From positions 1 to 64,000 of the forward strand of contig QANT01005962.1 in NCBI GenBank assembly GCA_003254885.1: 64,000 nt of DNA, written 5' to 3'. The notes under the pieces are model-generated. The model made no database searches. It worked only from the letters and a program-made list of their open reading frames with translations, and had not been told where the DNA came from. Each line of letters begins with the position of its first letter. The stretch's first letter is position 1. Positions 61,301 to 64,000 of this stretch are shown piece by piece. The translations under genes and the position numbers were made by a program. Source of the DNA: Purshia tridentata. Lineage: Eukaryota; Streptophyta; Magnoliopsida; Rosales; Rosaceae.

Positions 61301-63121
61301 TCAGTGATCTGTTTGTTAAGCTGTCATCAATAAAGGAACTTCATTAGCCATGCAATTTTATTATAAATGTCTTATTTCCGCTAAGGATCATAGACTTAGA
61401 TATTGAATACTAACTTTATATATCTATTATCAACAGGTACTGTTGTGCACGTGAAAACTTGACTATTGACCATGTTTTGCCAATTGCTCGTGGTGGAAAA
61501 TGGAAGTGGGAAAATCTGGTGAGACTATCAATTGCATAGAAGATTTAATTTATTGATGCATTAACTATTATTCATAGATGTCGTAGTGGTGCTTAATTCT
61601 CTGACTCTTTGTGTGCCATATATTGTTTTTTGACTGATGGGAAACATAAATTATTGAAAGGAGGAAATAGTATATGAGACTATCAGTGTCTTTGGGGGCG
61701 AGAAAGAGATTCAATATCATGTTGATATTAACTCTCCAACCATATGTATTAAACATTGACACCCATCTGAGCAAAGGATTTCAGCTTCAGTTTCATTAAG
61801 TAGGGATGAATTTGTAGTGATCACAATTTTAACTACATCATATAAAGTACAATCCAACTTTCAGTAAGGAGAGCAAAAGAACAAGACATAGCCACGGTAC
61901 TTGACCTTGAACTGATTATCTGCGGTTGAGATCATCCAAAAACTCCCAAGAGAAAGGATGATCCTTTCCCTCAACTTGTATGAACCCATGATCATTGAGA
62001 TGGTAGAGCACTCTAAGAGAGGATAACTAGTATAATGGATGCCCCATGATCACTGAAACGGAGGAACATTCTGTTGCTTCATTTTTATTTTCTCCACCCG
62101 ATTGCTCTGGAAACCCCTGATTTGAGAGTAGCAAATTTGACCTTAATGTGGTGAATGGGATTATGGGATTAACACAGAAGATACTTATTGCAAAAAAGCA
62201 TAAAATAGGTTGCTGCCTAATTGCTACTAACATAGAATATGAAACTGAAATGGTACATGCATTAAATATGTCATGGGGAACATAAGTCAATTCGTTAAGT
62301 CTGAATTCCAACTAACTGAGGTCTGCTTCCTGAATCCTTCTTTCACTATTCAGCCCTGTTAAGGCCATTACATTAGATATGATAGAGCAAATGACGTGAA
62401 ATAAAATTAGTGTTGGATAATGTGTATTTGGCCATTCTGTTTCACTTTGCTGCTACAAGTTATAAATTTTGCGAGAGGTTTTTCTTATTAATTTTGAGAC
62501 CAGGAATATGGAAAATTGGATTCACAAGCAAAGCGAGTTTCTGGTAGTTTTTGTTCTAATCAACTACTGTTCTCTACCCAAATACATTCTTAATTAATGA
62601 CCCTTGTTGATATGGTTCTTCTGTTAATGCTTAAAAGGTTACTGCATGTGCAAAATGCAATTCAAAGAAAGGTCAGAAGACGCTAGAAGAAGCAAATATG
62701 AAGCTGCTTAAAGTCCCCAAGGTATTCCAAACTCTGTTTCATTGCTATAATTTTCTTTTTACATGAACATTTATGCTGCAGTTTTTGTTTTGGTTTAACC
62801 GCTGTCTCACTTTCTGTTTCTTTTTTAATTATGTTGTTCGTCTCAATTAAGTATAGAAAAGTACAAGCTTTCTTAACTTTCAATCAGCTGAGGGTTCATT
62901 AATTGTAACATAAACTTAATGAGATCAGAGAGAGAAAAATGAAGGATCTGTTATTCTCTCACTATTGACAAGACTTCATACACTTGATCTTGCAGACACC
63001 AAAAGACTATGACATACTTGCCATACCCCTAACAAGTGCAGCAATAAGAATGCTGAAAATGAGAAAGGGAACTCCCGAAGAGTGGCTCCAATATCTATCA
63101 AAGCCTTCTTCAGAGCCATGA
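58360..63121 (+). CDS. HNH endonuclease family protein
   Basis: Exons by GT-AG sites: 58360-58694, 60176-60230, 60470-60544, 60702-60793, 61437-61518, 62638-62721 and 62996-63121. They sum to 849 bases, or 282 residues. The N-terminus (about 1-75) is basic and serine-rich with a run of serines, consistent with a transit peptide, followed by an aspartate run and an acidic linker. The middle block (about 105-175) is conserved-looking and ends in basic KRRRIK. The HNH domain (about 180-240) shows CQYC, the core LTIDHVLPIARGGKW, ENLVTAC and the second pair CAKC before NSKKG. These give the two zinc CxxC pairs, the DH and the N of the HNH fold. Family role: metal-dependent DNA cleavage or binding; the plant members of this group are little studied. 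Organelle import is inferred. Exon joins keep frame throughout. Confidence 0.88.
58515..58640 (+). repeat. Coding microsatellites in HNH exon 1
   Basis: A TCT repeat (about 58517-58535) encodes a serine run and a GAT repeat (about 58621-58636) encodes an aspartate run. Both are prone to length variation without frame change. Confidence 0.8.
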
Positions 63122-64000
63122 CATTCATGGATTGTTGCAGTTGTACATTTCTGTGCTTCGTACATATTAGATATATACACTCATTCAAGGTGCTGAAGTC
63201 TCCTAAAAGCACCTTATGCATTCCATGGTGAAAGCACTCAACTTTTTCTTTATTTGCCTCAAGAATTGTAAAAAATTGATATATAGTAGCAGCATATCTC
63301 ATGTAGTATCATCTCTTATCTTGTTTTTTATTTGTGAATTTCAAAGGTCAGGCATACTAGCAAGATCTTGCAGATAAAAGAATTAAAAGTACAGAGGATA
63401 GGAAAATGGTCCATGAACTTTGCTCTAGTTCTCAATTTGGTCCACGAATTATAAAGCGTAACAATTGTGTCCATGAACTTCACGAGTTGAACCCAAAAAA
63501 AAGAGATTTTCAGGGGCATTTTAGTTATCCACCTACGAATTGGGACAATTAGATTTCAAGGCCCTATACAAGCATACCTAGTCTAAAGGCCAAAATACTT
63601 TCAAATTCCAAAAAGCGTAAAGCCCCACTTTAGCATCCAAAGCTAGACTTGTGAATCTTCAGAAGTAACAACAACATAGGACAAAAATCAAAAGTAACTG
63701 CAGTCCACATCTGTTAATTTGACCGATGCCTTTAGAGTAAGGGGAATTTTGGGAACATAGTCTTAGATTTCGATCCCCTAAACCTCTGGAGTGGTAGTGT
63801 ATGAAAGAGCTAGTCAATTTTTTTCAATCGGGAGGCTACCTTATAGGTATATACTAAAAGATATTGGCTGAAGTGAATTCTATTGATATTGGAAAGAGTG
63901 TTATATACACACACTGGTACAAGAAAGCAATCAATACATGACAGATTTACAGCAAGAATAAATCAAATACAATTAATGAAAAAGGTCAACTTTAACTAAA
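63122..64000. other. HNH 3' UTR and downstream DNA with a MITE-like fragment
   Basis: The stop TGA is followed by probable 3' UTR to about 63350. At 63405-63510 words such as GGTCCATGAACTTTGC and TTGGTCCACGAATT resemble one arm of a MULE-type MITE, but the opposite arm was not seen. Nothing is recognised beyond that. Confidence 0.4.

Noticed and set aside
1-64000. tRNA, rRNA and CRISPR arrays
   Set aside because: No conserved tRNA or rRNA core was recognised. The regular repeats present lack the repeat-spacer form of CRISPR, and the genome is plant nuclear.

Overview
The window looks like a euchromatic but transposon-rich stretch of a eudicot nuclear genome, probably a rosid (Rosaceae-like is my inference, not proven). 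The evidence is a TIR-NBS-LRR gene with a post-LRR domain (a class absent from grasses), spliced genes with AT-rich introns, a long intronless PPR-DYW gene, and layers of LTR retrotransposon, MULE, hAT and LINE remains.

Layout. 1-4.8 kb: AT-rich DNA with one non-autonomous MULE-like element that holds an array of small palindromes. 4.9-10.6 kb: a seven-exon TNL immune-receptor gene (+) with MITEs in introns 1 and 3, a departure from the MHD motif and a C-terminal transmembrane tail. 10.6-24.5 kb: no supported gene. It holds a cluster of GGGCGACGAAA-type repeats, a long gypsy-type solo LTR abutting a copia fragment, a solo LTR with a perfect 5-bp target duplication that itself contains a second LTR, and a small hAT element. 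24.6-32.8 kb: one decayed minus-strand copia element with other elements inserted in it. 33.2-36.4 kb: an intact PPR-DYW gene (+), similar to Arabidopsis At4g13650. 37-43.2 kb: a LINE fragment interrupted by a young, nearly full-length but broken copia element (38221-42979, TSD TGAAC). 43.2-47.5 kb: a gypsy remnant, then a MULE with a 9-bp TSD that carries nested MULEs and a GC-rich, gene-like insert (Pack-MULE-like). 47.5-58 kb: solo LTRs, a ~285-bp tandem array, a copia 3' fragment and a second copy of the nested MULE family in inverted orientation. 58.4-63.1 kb: a seven-exon HNH-endonuclease-family gene (+).

Only three host genes are well supported: the TNL receptor, the PPR-DYW organelle RNA-editing-type protein and the HNH protein. 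They do not form a pathway. The first acts in immunity, the second is expected in mitochondria or plastids, and the third may be organellar. I found no tRNA, rRNA or CRISPR, and no clear new multi-gene system. The points most worth following are the unusual TNL (MHR in place of MHD, duplicated phase-1 exon, membrane tail), the Pack-MULE-like element, and the MULE copy lying about 0.35 kb upstream of the HNH start codon. Splice sites and element ends were read by eye.
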